Below, one piece after another: positions 22,095 through 31,297 of a stretch of DNA of 64,000 nucleotides; within the stretch, counting starts at the first letter, position 1; each line of letters opens with the position of its first letter. The stretch spans positions 186,001-250,000 of the forward strand of contig NZ_WHNZ01000030.1 in assembly GCF_013141725.1 (NCBI RefSeq). Direction: 5' to 3'. The position numbers and the translations under genes were made by a program. The stretch comes from Paenibacillus planticolens (lineage in GTDB: Bacteria > Bacillota > Bacilli > Paenibacillales > NBRC-103111). The notes under the pieces are model-generated. The model made no database searches and was not told the origin of the DNA. It saw only the letters and a program-made list of their open reading frames with translations.

Positions 22095-23015
22095 TCACAG
22101 AAATCCCAGTAAAAAGATAACGACCGGTATCGTAAACATACTAAACAACGTTGAAGTAAATACGGCCTGTGAAGAGAACTCAGGCTCATTCTCATACTCG
22201 ATGGCCAACAGTACGCTGCTTAGCGACGTCGGCACAGCACAAGAAAGAATAAGAGCTTTGGCCGTCAATCCATCGATTCCGAGCATCCAAACCACGAAAA
22301 ATCCGATCAACGGCGCCGCAGCAAGCCTTAATATAAGGGAAACCGCCACATTGGAGAAATGGAACTCCCACTTCATGCCGCCAAGCTGTACACCAAGCGT
22401 TAGCAGCGCCGTAGCCATAAAGGCATTAGCAATATACGTCAGCGGCAAATTAATAGAGGATGGCACCGGCAGATGAAAATATCGCAGCAGCAGTGCGAGC
22501 GGAATCATATAAATAACCGGCAGGGACAAAATCGTTTTCATCGTCGCTTTCCAGGTTGATTTGTGCGCGTTTAACGTGTAAATCCCGTACGTGTTAGGTA
22601 TCAGTGTCTGCATAATCATGATGACAATTTGAATCGATAAGGTATACGCATTCCCGCCGAATACGGTTTGATTGAGCGGCAGCGCGTAGTTGGCGCTATT
22701 GTAGAAAATAACGCTGTTGCGCATAGCAATGCGCATGCCTCGCTCCAACTTCCTTAATCGGATATAAACCTCTATGACGGCAAAAAGAAGGCTAAAAAAT
22801 AAAACGAAAAACAAGAGCACCTGCAGCAGGACATTTAAGTTCATTTCAGACTCATATAACTTAACAAAAACAAGTGCTGGAGAAAATACGTAGAAATTAA
22901 GCTTGGATAACGTTTTAATATCCAGATGAAAAACACGATACATCGTTGCGCCGATCGCAATCATGATCGAGATCGGCACAATATTATTAATAAGAATATA
23001 AAAGAAATAACTCAT
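22095..23015 (-). CDS. AEC family transporter (auxin efflux carrier type)
   Basis: A 306-residue membrane protein with about ten helices in two five-helix halves. Family marks are NSANYALPLNQTVFGGNA near residue 108 and the C-terminal half with LTAKALILSCAVPTSLSSVL. Bacterial members move organic acids such as malate; the substrate here is unknown. It is third in a tight minus-strand cluster after the OhrR-like regulator and DUF1904 genes (9-nt gap), so it is likely under that regulator. The binding site before ATG 23015 is GTGAGGA. Confidence 0.88.
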   Translation of the reverse strand: MSYFFYILINNIVPISIMIAIGATMYRVFHLDIKTLSKLNFYVFSPALVFVKLYESEMNLNVLLQVLLFFVLFFSLLFAVIEVYIRLRKLERGMRIAMRNSVIFYNSANYALPLNQTVFGGNAYTLSIQIVIMIMQTLIPNTYGIYTLNAHKSTWKATMKTILSLPVIYMIPLALLLRYFHLPVPSSINLPLTYIANAFMATALLTLGVQLGGMKWEFHFSNVAVSLILRLAAAPLIGFFVVWMLGIDGLTAKALILSCAVPTSLSSVLLAIEYENEPEFSSQAVFTSTLFSMFTIPVVIFLLGFL

Positions 23016-23024
23016 TTCTAATCC

Positions 23025-23354
23025 TCACTTAAATGAAGTTCCGTTGCTGTAGTAAGCATCTCTGCTGTAGGTCGTAAAAGCAACTTCAACCTCCGGCAAG
23101 CCAAGCCCGAGAACATCGGTCGTAATCGCCTTGGCGACTGCATCCCTGATTTCGTCCCCGCGTTCAAACCAGGCGACCTCAACAAACGGATAGGCTGTGA
23201 CGATCTTCCCTCCGAATACAGCGGCATGCTGCACACACTCCAGTGTAAAATTATCGATGTCACAGCCGCAAATAGCAGCAAGCTGGTCTACTAGACTTTC
23301 ACTGATTTCACAAACCTGCTCCACAGATAATCCTCTGAACGTTAATCTAGGCAT
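23025..23354 (-). CDS. DUF1904 family protein
   Basis: A 109-residue protein of the tautomerase-like DUF1904 family: MPRLTFRGLSVEQVCEISES at the start with Pro2 in place, YPFVEVAWFERG near residue 77, and VEVAFTTY near the C-terminus. Some tautomerase-superfamily enzymes use Pro1 after Met removal, and Pro2 here would fit, but activity is unproven. It lies between the MarR-type regulator (35 nt upstream) and the AEC transporter. Confidence 0.82.
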   Translation of the reverse strand: MPRLTFRGLSVEQVCEISESLVDQLAAICGCDIDNFTLECVQHAAVFGGKIVTAYPFVEVAWFERGDEIRDAVAKAITTDVLGLGLPEVEVAFTTYSRDAYYSNGTSFK

Positions 23355-23389
23355 GTTTCAAGCTCCAATCCATTCCGCCGTAAGGCTTC

Positions 23390-23833
23390 TTACTTCATTG
23401 ATCCATTCACATTAGTAATGATGCGTTTGAGCTGCAAGTTAAAGTTGTAAATTTCTTCCGGCGACAACCCGCTTGTTTCCAGAAGCGTTTGCGGTATACA
23501 GAGCGCCTTTTCGTAGAGCGCAAGCCCGGTTTCCGTAATGACAATGTTCACGACACGTTCGTCTTCCAGCGATCTTTTCCGCTGAACCAACTGCTGAACT
23601 TCCATTCGTTTAAGCATCGGCGTCAACGTACCGGAATCGAGATCCAGCTTCTCGCTAAGCTCCTTGACGGTACTTTCCTTTTGATCCCATAAAACGAGCA
23701 GAACCAAATACTGCGGATAGGTAATCCCCAAATCTTCAAGAAAAGGACGGTACATCCGTGTAATCGCCCTTGAACTGGCATATAAACTAAAGCACAGTTG
23801 ATTTTCAAGCTTTAATAATTCACTGCTGCTCAT
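23390..23833 (-). CDS. OhrR-like MarR-family redox regulator
   Basis: A 147-residue winged-helix repressor. Its N-terminus LKLENQLCFSLYASSRAITR has Cys14 in the same context as the peroxide-sensing Cys15 of OhrR, whose oxidation releases DNA. The recognition helix region is LDLDSGTLTPMLKRME and the wing carries the Asp-Glu-Arg in RSLEDERVV. ATG 23833 follows AGGAAG. No ohr gene is adjacent; instead DUF1904 and an AEC transporter follow, so these may be its targets. It probably regulates itself through the promoter at 23886-23914. Confidence 0.88.
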   Translation of the reverse strand: MSSSELLKLENQLCFSLYASSRAITRMYRPFLEDLGITYPQYLVLLVLWDQKESTVKELSEKLDLDSGTLTPMLKRMEVQQLVQRKRSLEDERVVNIVITETGLALYEKALCIPQTLLETSGLSPEEIYNFNLQLKRIITNVNGSMK

Positions 23834-23885
23834 AGATCAGGCTTCCTTTCACCTTAGTCATATTGCGAACAATCGTTTTGCTTCA

Positions 23886-23914
23886 AATGTATATAAAAAT
23901 AACCCGACTGTCAA
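23886..23914 (-). promoter_or_regulatory. Promoter of the OhrR-like cluster
   Basis: TTGACA at 23909-23914 and TACATT at 23886-23891 on the minus strand with a 17-nt spacer. GACT-N12-AGTC overlaps the -35 and is a possible operator. Confidence 0.6.
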
Positions 23915-24038
23915 TGTAAATAGTCAGATAAGTTCATAAATGTTGCATGATTCCATCTTGTACCGCGCTCGATTCCAGTGATATTGTAGTAATACTTGGA
24001 GTCACTTTTTCCGTCAGTCCTTATGGGGAGGCATGCCT

Positions 24039-26300
24039 GTGAATGTAAACGTTTCGGGAGACAACCGCAAGCTGTATATCAAACTTTTACTCAGTACAAT
24101 TCTCTGTACGATTCTTACGCTGCTTGTATCCTCCACCATTTATTTTGTCAATTACAGAAACATTAATTTAAACCAGGTGTATCAAACCGATTTAGAAAAT
24201 TTAACCCAAACAAGCCGGGAAGTCATCTCGATGACGGAAAGCGCTCAATCACTTACATTTCAATTGTACCGGAACGGCAATATCAGCAAGCTCATGTTTT
24301 ATGAAAATCCGGATATTTATGACACGACCGCTGCCATGAGGGAATTGAACAACTATTTGAATTCCATGCCCTACATTGCTTCTATCTATGTCTACAATCC
24401 GAAAGCCAGCTATGTGTACATTGCATCCAGCCCCGGGCAGAACGGTTTAATGACCAAAGATGAACTGGTCGACAAAGATATTTTAAACGTACTTGATCAT
24501 TTCCAGGAGTTCAAACCCTTCGTACCTATTCCACGCACCTACTTAAAAAATGCATCCAGTACGCAAAAGAGCAATGTCTACACGTACCTGTGCTACGATG
24601 CGATCGGCAATGACAATGCGTTGAATTCAGCGGTTATCGTCAACATCACGACGGATTGGATTAATAAGGATATCGGCAAGCAGCAAGGCAATGAAGCCAG
24701 TTCCTCTTTTATTATCGATAGTAAAGGCAGTACGCTGACCGGCAAACTCCCCAATGATGCGGAAGCACTTACAGCGGAATCCGCCATTACCAAACAGATT
24801 ATGAGCAATCGTGGCTCCGGTTACTTCATTGATAAGGTCGGCGGCAAGAAATCCTTGATTTCTTTTACGGCTCCTGACTCCCTGGAGTGGCGCTACATCC
24901 GCATAACGCCTTATCAGACGATCACGGAGAAAATCAACAAAATTCGTACAACGACGATTTACATCGGCATTTCCATACTTGTCGCAGGATTGTTAGTCTC
25001 CTGGCATTTATCCCGCAAGCTTTATGTCCCTATCGATCGGATTGTCACGAGAATGAAATCGCTGGAATCGGATAAACGAAATTCTTTATTTACATTAAAG
25101 CAAGATGTACTGCGGAAGCTGCTTCAAGGACAGGAGCCGATTACGGCGAAAAAAATGCGGGAAAAACGCAGTGAGCTCGGCATTTCCTTCGATTTCCAAA
25201 GCGATTACCGGCTGATTCTGCTTCGCATCGATGGTTTTCAGCCTTTTTTGCATCGTCATCAGGACGATCTTCACGTGTATAAATATGCGATCATGAATAT
25301 TTCCTCGGAAATAGTTTCACAAGCTTACCAAGTGGAAACGGTCGATTTGGGGAATGACTGCATTGTGCTGCTTATGAATGTGCGAACCGCACCTCTCGAT
25401 GCCGATCAGAGCATGCTGCTAGCGCTTTTAAAGCAAATTCAAAAAGCGGTAGGCGAACTTCTCAAAATCAGCATCTCCGTCACTTATAGTCCGCTGAGCT
25501 CTCAACCTCAAGACCTTATTCCCATGCACCGCAGGATTATCGAAGCATCCGAGCATCGCTTATTTCTTGGACCCGGCTGCTTGATTTCCGCTGCGGATCA
25601 CCAATATCCGGAAACAGACGATTATTTGTTCACCGTAGAGAAAGAGAAAAAACTCATCGATGCTTTAATGGCCGGCAAAGTCGCAGAAGCTAAGAAATTG
25701 TACAGCTGCATTATCGAGGAAACAAGACCGTATCCGATTAGCGTGTTTCAAGCCACCTTATCCCGATTGACCATTACGCTGAATGGCGTCCTGCACACGA
25801 TTCTCAAAAACAATTCTCTCGATATCCCAATAAGCATGCAGCTATCCAAAAATGCGCTTGCCAAGCTGGAAACGATTGAAGAAATCGAAGCTGTCGTCTT
25901 CGAATTGTTCGATGATTTGAAAAAGCGGCTTGATGACAAGCGGAGTATGAAGCAGGACGACCTTATTCGTAAAATCAACGATATGATTGAACAGCATTGC
26001 GGCAATCCGAATTTATGCTTAAATTGGATTGCCGATGAGATGGATATGTCGCCGATCTACCTGAGCCGCGTTTATAAGCAGAACACCATGAACGCCGTTG
26101 TGGATGTCATCAACAACATGAGAATGAACCGTGCCAAGGATTTGCTCAAGCACTCGGATTTACCGATTGCCGATATCGCCGAACGAATCGGCTATACCAA
26201 CAGCTCTTATTTCTACCGGATGTTCAAGAAAAATTATGGCGTGACCCCGACCGATTACCGCAAAACCGGCCTCGAACCCGGCAATCAAGCCTCGCCCTAA
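24039..26300 (+). CDS. YesN-type membrane-bound AraC-family regulator
   Basis: A roughly 753-residue one-component regulator with two membrane segments (about residues 13-35 and 305-327) enclosing an extracellular Cache-like sensor. A cytoplasmic region of about 300 residues and a C-terminal AraC DNA-binding pair follow (NLCLNWIADEMDMSPIYLSR and LPIADIAERIGYTNSSYFYR). Such proteins regulate sugar ABC systems in Paenibacillus-type genomes. GTG 24039 has GGGGAGG 7 nt upstream; the ATG at 24033 is only 1 nt from it. It faces the lpl-type operon and shares a terminator with its binding-protein gene. Confidence 0.92.
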   Translation: MNVNVSGDNRKLYIKLLLSTILCTILTLLVSSTIYFVNYRNINLNQVYQTDLENLTQTSREVISMTESAQSLTFQLYRNGNISKLMFYENPDIYDTTAAMRELNNYLNSMPYIASIYVYNPKASYVYIASSPGQNGLMTKDELVDKDILNVLDHFQEFKPFVPIPRTYLKNASSTQKSNVYTYLCYDAIGNDNALNSAVIVNITTDWINKDIGKQQGNEASSSFIIDSKGSTLTGKLPNDAEALTAESAITKQIMSNRGSGYFIDKVGGKKSLISFTAPDSLEWRYIRITPYQTITEKINKIRTTTIYIGISILVAGLLVSWHLSRKLYVPIDRIVTRMKSLESDKRNSLFTLKQDVLRKLLQGQEPITAKKMREKRSELGISFDFQSDYRLILLRIDGFQPFLHRHQDDLHVYKYAIMNISSEIVSQAYQVETVDLGNDCIVLLMNVRTAPLDADQSMLLALLKQIQKAVGELLKISISVTYSPLSSQPQDLIPMHRRIIEASEHRLFLGPGCLISAADHQYPETDDYLFTVEKEKKLIDALMAGKVAEAKKLYSCIIEETRPYPISVFQATLSRLTITLNGVLHTILKNNSLDIPISMQLSKNALAKLETIEEIEAVVFELFDDLKKRLDDKRSMKQDDLIRKINDMIEQHCGNPNLCLNWIADEMDMSPIYLSRVYKQNTMNAVVDVINNMRMNRAKDLLKHSDLPIADIAERIGYTNSSYFYRMFKKNYGVTPTDYRKTGLEPGNQASP

Positions 26301-26304
26301 AACA

Positions 26305-26344
26305 AACGGCCGCCCTGCAGGCATCACGCTGCAGGGCGGCCGTT
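26305..26344. terminator. Strong bidirectional terminator
   Basis: Perfect 16-bp GC-rich stem AACGGCCGCCCTGCAG / CTGCAGGGCGGCCGTT with an 8-nt loop and a T-run on the plus side, between the convergent regulator and binding-protein genes. Confidence 0.9.
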
Positions 26345-26348
26345 CTTT

Positions 26349-27920
26349 TTATTTAAACCCTTTTTCGCTCACATACTGAAGCCATTGCTTCTTATACTCG
26401 GCTTGCACCTTCTCAAGTCCCGCTTGCTTCGCTTTCTCCATGAACGTTTTCATGCCTGCATCTACATCGGCTACAAGACCCAATTGCAACGGCCACAGAT
26501 ACTGTTTCTCCACTTGCTCCAGCGCTGCTTTCTCCGCTTGGTAGGAACTGTAGTCTTCGGCAAAGCCTGTGAAGAGATCCGGTTTTTGAATTTTATCAAG
26601 GTCTTTGTAAATCGCTTTTACCCCATCGAAGCTTTTCTCGAACAGCATGAAATCCGGATTGCGCCATGCCCAGCTGTTCATGGACTCACGAGGGAAGCCA
26701 TTGGAATTGTTATCGCCGATCATTTTGTAGTAGCCATTTTCAATTTGAAAGTTTTTACTTTCAATCCCATAAGAAGTAAGCCAATTGTACGTTTTATCCG
26801 TGACCATTTTTTCGTAGAACTCAATTGCGCGTTCCGCGTTTTTACTGCTCTTAGGAATGGCAAAACCGTTATGAATCGGATGCACCGGCGTGGCATAGCC
26901 CTTGATCGTCGAGAAGGAATAGTAATCCAGGTTCCAATCGGGATGCGTTGATTTCATTTTGTTCAGGGAATCGTTAAAGCGTGCCGGGTTATCGCCGAAT
27001 TCTGCAGCCGCCTTACCGCTGACCAACTGATCCCACGTAGAGTCCTTCACGTTTAGAACGTTTTTCGGAATAAAGCCTTTATCCATCCAGCGTTTAGCTA
27101 TTTTGATGTCTCCCATGTGCTCTTCGGATCCCCAGTAAGAGTAAACATCACCGGGCTTATTATAGTTGATACCTATGCCATAGAGTGGCGATCCTACACT
27201 GTTATGTACGACGTCCCTCAGTCCGTTAATAATCAAATTGCCGTCTCCACCGCTTGCAAAAGGGAGCATGCTCGGTTCGTTTTTCTTGATGCCGTCCATG
27301 TACGCTTCGAAGGTTTCAATGGAAACTGGCTTCGGCAAATTGTATTTGACCCGCAAGTCTTCACGCCACACGAAACCATTCGTGACGTACTCCTTAAACG
27401 TCGCCGGTACGGTATAAATTTTGCCGTCGACTTTCACGGCTTCCCACATATCCTTCGGCACATATTTGTTTAGCTTTGGCGCAGCCTTCGGTAAAATATC
27501 GTCAAGCGGCAGGAAGGCGCCTTTTTTCGCGTAGGATTGATATTGTGTCCAGTCGGCTGTGAAAATCAAGTCCACTTGTTGGCCGGAGGATAGCAGCAGC
27601 TTATACTTCTGATCCCAGTCCGTCCAAGTCGTATAGTTGAATTTCACGGTTGTATTCAAGTCTTTCAATGCTAATTTATTGACTTCATCCTGAATGATTT
27701 GCAGATCTTTGGGAGCATTGCCCAGCATGTAAAATTGAAGCTCGACCTTCTCTCTCTTCGGCGCTTCCGCTTTGACTGTCGCTGCCGGAGCAGCTGCGCT
27801 TGCGGCTGGAGCAGCCGTTTCTTTCTTAGGCTCCGGCGTGCTGCTGCAGCCTGTAAGAGCCGTAATCAAGAGCACCCCGGACAGGATGGCTGAGAAACGA
27901 TATGTTGCCAACATTTTCAT
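26349..27920 (-). CDS. Extracellular sugar-binding lipoprotein (LplA-like)
   Basis: A 523-residue binding lipoprotein. The signal ends at LITALTGC (Cys25), followed by an Ala/Pro/Lys linker and then a large family 1-like binding domain: LDDILPKAAPKLNKYVPKDM, KIYTVPATFKEYVTNG and AIEFYEKMVTDKTYNWL. Members import oligosaccharides or aldouronates from plant polysaccharides; the ligand here is unknown. The open frame extends to 28007, but GGGAGG lies 8 nt before ATG 27920. It is the last gene of the permease-permease-binding protein operon typical of lplABC systems. Confidence 0.92.
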   Translation of the reverse strand: MKMLATYRFSAILSGVLLITALTGCSSTPEPKKETAAPAASAAAPAATVKAEAPKREKVELQFYMLGNAPKDLQIIQDEVNKLALKDLNTTVKFNYTTWTDWDQKYKLLLSSGQQVDLIFTADWTQYQSYAKKGAFLPLDDILPKAAPKLNKYVPKDMWEAVKVDGKIYTVPATFKEYVTNGFVWREDLRVKYNLPKPVSIETFEAYMDGIKKNEPSMLPFASGGDGNLIINGLRDVVHNSVGSPLYGIGINYNKPGDVYSYWGSEEHMGDIKIAKRWMDKGFIPKNVLNVKDSTWDQLVSGKAAAEFGDNPARFNDSLNKMKSTHPDWNLDYYSFSTIKGYATPVHPIHNGFAIPKSSKNAERAIEFYEKMVTDKTYNWLTSYGIESKNFQIENGYYKMIGDNNSNGFPRESMNSWAWRNPDFMLFEKSFDGVKAIYKDLDKIQKPDLFTGFAEDYSSYQAEKAALEQVEKQYLWPLQLGLVADVDAGMKTFMEKAKQAGLEKVQAEYKKQWLQYVSEKGFK

Positions 27921-27990
27921 TTGAATCCTCCCTTTAGATGTGTTGTTATATGTCAGCCGAGAAGGTTGCCTGCAAGCTCCTTCTTCGGTT

Positions 27991-28896
27991 CTAACCTTTG
28001 ACAGCACCGATTGTCAATCCTTTGACGAAATAACGCTGAACGAACGGATACAGAAACAGAATCGGACCTGTCACGATAATCGCCATCGCCATTTTCGTTG
28101 ACTCCGTCGGCATTTCGCCGGTCATGACAACACCTGTGCCTGCGCCCATTTGCGATACAAAACGCATGGTGTTGATCACGTTATACAAGTAATACTGAAG
28201 CTCATACTTATTCGGATCGTTGATGAACAGCGAGGACAGCAGCCAGCCGTTCCAATAATGAAGCGCAAGGAAGAGACCGACCGTCGCGATGCCGGGCATC
28301 GACAATTGAAGCACGACGCTGTAGTAAATTTTGAAGTCGTTGGCGCCGTCGATTTTGGCGGATTCAATGAGCTCCTCGGGAATAGCGGACTTCATGAAGC
28401 TGCGCATCAGAATGATCAAGAACGGGCTCATGAGTCCCGGCAGAACAAGCACCGCATAGGTGTCCGTCAGCTTCAAATAGCTGGCCAACAAGATATACCA
28501 AGGGACCAAGCCCCCGCCAAACAGCGTTGTGAAATAGATATAAAAGGAGAACTGATTGCGATACCGAAAATCCCTGCGCTGTAGAACGTAACCCGCCATC
28601 GTCATGAAAAATAATCCAAGAATTGTACCGATGACCGTGACGGAAATGGTTACACTGTATGCTTTGATGACCTGCTCCGGAAATCGAAAAACCGTCTTAT
28701 AGCCTTCCATCGAGAACACCTTCGGTATGAAGTGGTAACCACTGCGAAGAATGGACTCATTCTGTGTAAATGAAGCCGAAATAATCATCAGAAAAGGAAA
28801 TAAGCACACCAGAAAAGAGACAATAATAATGGCATAAGCCATCGTTTGGAACAAAAACATATATTTCTCGTCTTTAACTCTCAAGCTAGCAAGCAC
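27991..28896 (-). CDS. Carbohydrate ABC transporter permease (LplC/YtcP-like)
   Basis: A 301-residue inner-membrane permease with six helices. It has the ATPase-contact EAA loop PEELIESAKIDGANDFKIYY near residue 178, and ends in FVKGLTIGAVKG, as usual for this family. The start is GTG 28896, 5 nt after AGGAG. It starts 8 nt after the stop of the partner permease. No ATPase gene is in the cluster; these systems commonly share an MsmX-type ATPase encoded elsewhere. Confidence 0.92.
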   Translation of the reverse strand: MLASLRVKDEKYMFLFQTMAYAIIIVSFLVCLFPFLMIISASFTQNESILRSGYHFIPKVFSMEGYKTVFRFPEQVIKAYSVTISVTVIGTILGLFFMTMAGYVLQRRDFRYRNQFSFYIYFTTLFGGGLVPWYILLASYLKLTDTYAVLVLPGLMSPFLIILMRSFMKSAIPEELIESAKIDGANDFKIYYSVVLQLSMPGIATVGLFLALHYWNGWLLSSLFINDPNKYELQYYLYNVINTMRFVSQMGAGTGVVMTGEMPTESTKMAMAIIVTGPILFLYPFVQRYFVKGLTIGAVKG

Positions 28897-28904
28897 CTCT
28901 TCTC

Positions 28905-29828
28905 CTAAAATAGTGCGTAATCGTCGTTAACTTTTCGAATGATGTAGTTTACGGTAATGATCAGAATAAATCCGAATAGCGATTGATACAGCCCTGCGGC
29001 CGTCGCCATACCGACATCAAAGGTGACCTTCAAAGAGCGGTACACATACGTATCAATGATATCTGTCGCATTAAACAGAATGCCGTTATTTCCAACTAAC
29101 TGGTAAAACAAGTCGAATTGGCCTTTCATAATACTCCCTAGAGAGAACAGCAGGAGCACGACAAATGTCGGCTTCAGCATCGGTATCGTAATATGCCAGA
29201 CCCGCTGAAAAATATTGGCACCGTCAATTTTGGCAGCTTCATAATATTCCTCGCTGATCCCAGTAATTGCCGCCAGATAGATCACCATGCTGTACCCGAG
29301 ATTTTTCCATAAATAAAAGATAATAATGAGAAAAACCCAAGCCCATGGCGTGTTGTACACATCGATAGGTTCAGAGCTGAGTTCTTTCAACATCGTGTTG
29401 AGAAAGCCGCTCTCATAGTTAAATAAGTTGTAGACGATGACGCTCAGGATAACGAATGATATGAAATAAGGCAGGAACATCACGGACTGGGCAATTTTCT
29501 TAAACCAAGCGCTGCGAATCTCGCTGAGCAGAACAGCGCATAGAATGGCAAAAACATTGCCGAAAACAATGAAAGCCAAATTGTAACCGAGCGTGTTGAA
29601 CGTTAATTTGATTAACATGCCGGATTTCCATAGAAAAGAGAAATTATCCAAGCCTACGAAAGGACTGCCGAACAAACCGGCGTTGAAATCAAAGCGCGTG
29701 AATGCGTAGTAGATGCCAACCATCGGGATGTATGAGTTAATAAAGAAGAAGATCAGTGTCGGCAGCAGCATGAGAAACATGATTTTGTTTGTCACAATTT
29801 CATAAAGAAAACCTCTTCGTTTGACCAT
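28905..29828 (-). CDS. Carbohydrate ABC transporter permease (LplB-like)
   Basis: The 307-residue partner permease, six helices. The EAA loop reads SEEYYEAAKIDGANIFQRVW near residue 200, and the C-terminus is VNYIIRKVNDDYALF, typical of LplB-type proteins. GGAGG lies 13 nt before ATG 29828, a long spacing. It is the first gene of the operon, with GTGAAC direct repeats at 29915-29976 just upstream as candidate activator sites. Confidence 0.92.
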   Translation of the reverse strand: MVKRRGFLYEIVTNKIMFLMLLPTLIFFFINSYIPMVGIYYAFTRFDFNAGLFGSPFVGLDNFSFLWKSGMLIKLTFNTLGYNLAFIVFGNVFAILCAVLLSEIRSAWFKKIAQSVMFLPYFISFVILSVIVYNLFNYESGFLNTMLKELSSEPIDVYNTPWAWVFLIIIFYLWKNLGYSMVIYLAAITGISEEYYEAAKIDGANIFQRVWHITIPMLKPTFVVLLLFSLGSIMKGQFDLFYQLVGNNGILFNATDIIDTYVYRSLKVTFDVGMATAAGLYQSLFGFILIITVNYIIRKVNDDYALF

Positions 29829-29914
29829 GTTCGGGTTCGATCCTCCTCGGGTTATATCTTGAAACGATCATATATCAGGGCATAAAAGCTGAATAGTGAA
29901 GCCTTTCTACGTAT

Positions 29915-29976
29915 GTGAACTTTCTCGCAAACTGGGGTGTGAACAATCTTGACTTCAGTGAACTGGCAGGGTGAAC
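29915..29976. promoter_or_regulatory. Four GTGAAC direct repeats upstream of the lpl-type operon
   Basis: GTGAAC occurs at 29915, 29939, 29958 and 29971; two copies extend to GTGAACAATC (29939 and 29971). They lie 87-150 bp before the LplB-like start codon. Direct repeats of this kind are typical AraC-family binding sites, so the YesN-type regulator at 24039 is a natural candidate binder (inference). Confidence 0.45.
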
Positions 29977-30007
29977 AATCGTTGATAGGCCGGGAATTAA
30001 ATAACAA

Positions 30008-30036
30008 TTGAAACCATGTCGCATTCATGCTACGTT
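30008..30036 (+). promoter_or_regulatory. Possible promoter of the prenyltransferase-like gene
   Basis: TTGAAA at 30008-30013 and TACGTT at 30031-30036 with a 17-nt spacer, 38 nt before the start codon. The -10 is a weak match. Confidence 0.35.
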
Positions 30037-30073
30037 TATTTCAAAAATATACCAATAAAGGGGATATCGACCT

Positions 30074-30997
30074 ATGGATTGGCTCTCTGCTCATAAGAAA
30101 AATACGGATGACGTTTTTGCGGATGCCGAACGCCTATTACGTTCGTTTCCTGAGCCGCTCAATCAACTAGGGCTTGCTTACTTCGCTAAATTTGACCTAC
30201 GGCAGGAAGAAAGCACGAAAAATTATATTTGCTATTTGCTTCCCTATTGGATGAAGGAAATAACGTCTCTGCCGGACGAGTCCGTCAACAAACTGAGTTT
30301 AGCGAATGTGTTCGTCATGCTCTATTACTTCGTTATAGACGACATTATGGATTCGGCGGGTGGGGAGCATAGGGACAAGCTGCCGCTTGCCAATTTATTT
30401 CAGCTGCAGTTCCAATCTACATATAGAGAGTTGTTCCCGTCGCAATCGCCTTTCTGGCATTACCACGAAGCTTATGTGCTGGAATGGGCGGATGCTGTTG
30501 CGGGCGAGAGCCACGCTGATTATTTTCACACGGAGGTAAGGAAAGTTGCATGGAAAGCCAGCCCCGTCAAAAACGCCAGCACCGGCGCGCTGCTGCTCGC
30601 GAATCAAGCCGAACGGATCCCGGTTGTGACGGAGGCCGTGGAACAAGTTTTGGTAACACTGCAAATGCTGGATGATTGGGCTGATTGGGAGGAAGATTGG
30701 GAAGAAGGCTCTTATAACTGTTTGCTGGCCTTCTTGCGCAGAAATGGGCTGAGCTTGGAGAGCGGTTCGTTGACGCCGGATTGGGTTAAGCAGCAGGTGT
30801 ATGTCCATGACGAGCTTGATCTTTATGCAGACGTTGCGGCCTCTCATCATGAGAAACTGCTTGGGTTGGAAATAGCGATGAATGAGCTCTTTTTATTTCA
30901 TCTAAGCCTAGTAGATAGCCTGCGCAAGACGGCAAATGAGATCAAAGAAAAGAGAAGAACGCTACTTTCAGGTGGTTTATACTATTTTTTGTCTTAA
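30074..30997 (+). CDS. Class I isoprenoid-synthase-fold enzyme, ComQ-like prenyltransferase candidate
   Basis: A 307-residue, all-helical soluble protein. It has two Asp-rich motifs in the right places for a trans-prenyltransferase fold: DDIMD at 89-93 inside VMLYYFVIDDIMDS, and DDWAD at 200-204 inside VLVTLQMLDDWADWEEDWEE (positions 193-212). These would bind Mg2+ and an isoprenyl diphosphate. It lacks the general look of chain-elongating FPP/GGPP synthases (no GKxxR or CALI-type motifs seen). The downstream gene encodes a peptide with an NHLP leader and a C-terminal Trp, which suggests a ComQ-like modifying enzyme acting on a peptide. That role is inferred; a terpene synthase is the alternative. 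AAGGGG lies 10 nt before ATG 30074. Confidence 0.65.
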   Translation: MDWLSAHKKNTDDVFADAERLLRSFPEPLNQLGLAYFAKFDLRQEESTKNYICYLLPYWMKEITSLPDESVNKLSLANVFVMLYYFVIDDIMDSAGGEHRDKLPLANLFQLQFQSTYRELFPSQSPFWHYHEAYVLEWADAVAGESHADYFHTEVRKVAWKASPVKNASTGALLLANQAERIPVVTEAVEQVLVTLQMLDDWADWEEDWEEGSYNCLLAFLRRNGLSLESGSLTPDWVKQQVYVHDELDLYADVAASHHEKLLGLEIAMNELFLFHLSLVDSLRKTANEIKEKRRTLLSGGLYYFLS

Positions 30998-31093
30998 ACT
31001 AGAAAATTTTGATAGATTTCTTTGAATATTCATGATATATTCTAATTGTTGGGAATATTAACCAATAAATTGGCGAATATTCCTGAGCCTAAC

Positions 31094-31269
31094 GGACTGA
31101 GATACCTCTATTTATGACTTTTCGACTTGAAATAGGCATTATCGGACCTGCGTGACGCTATCTAACTTGAAATAACCCCAAATCGCGCTAAAACCAGCGT
31201 ATAACGACTCCTCAGTCCGATAACTTCCTATCTAGCCGCCGAAAACCACAAATAACGTATTCTGAGTCC
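31094..31269. repeat. Intergenic F-F-R-R element, copy 2 (GGACTGAG type)
   Basis: Forward motifs start at 31094 (GGACTGAGATACCTCTATTT) and 31144 (GGACCTGCGTGACGCTATC); inverted motifs end at 31218 (TAACGACTCCTCAGTCC) and 31269 (AATAACGTATTCTGAGTCC). Spacings are 50, 75 and 51 bp, the same geometry as the other copies. It fills most of the gap between the prenyltransferase-like and precursor genes. Confidence 0.75.
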
Positions 31270-31297
31270 AATACATTTAAAAGGGGAGTGACTTGTC

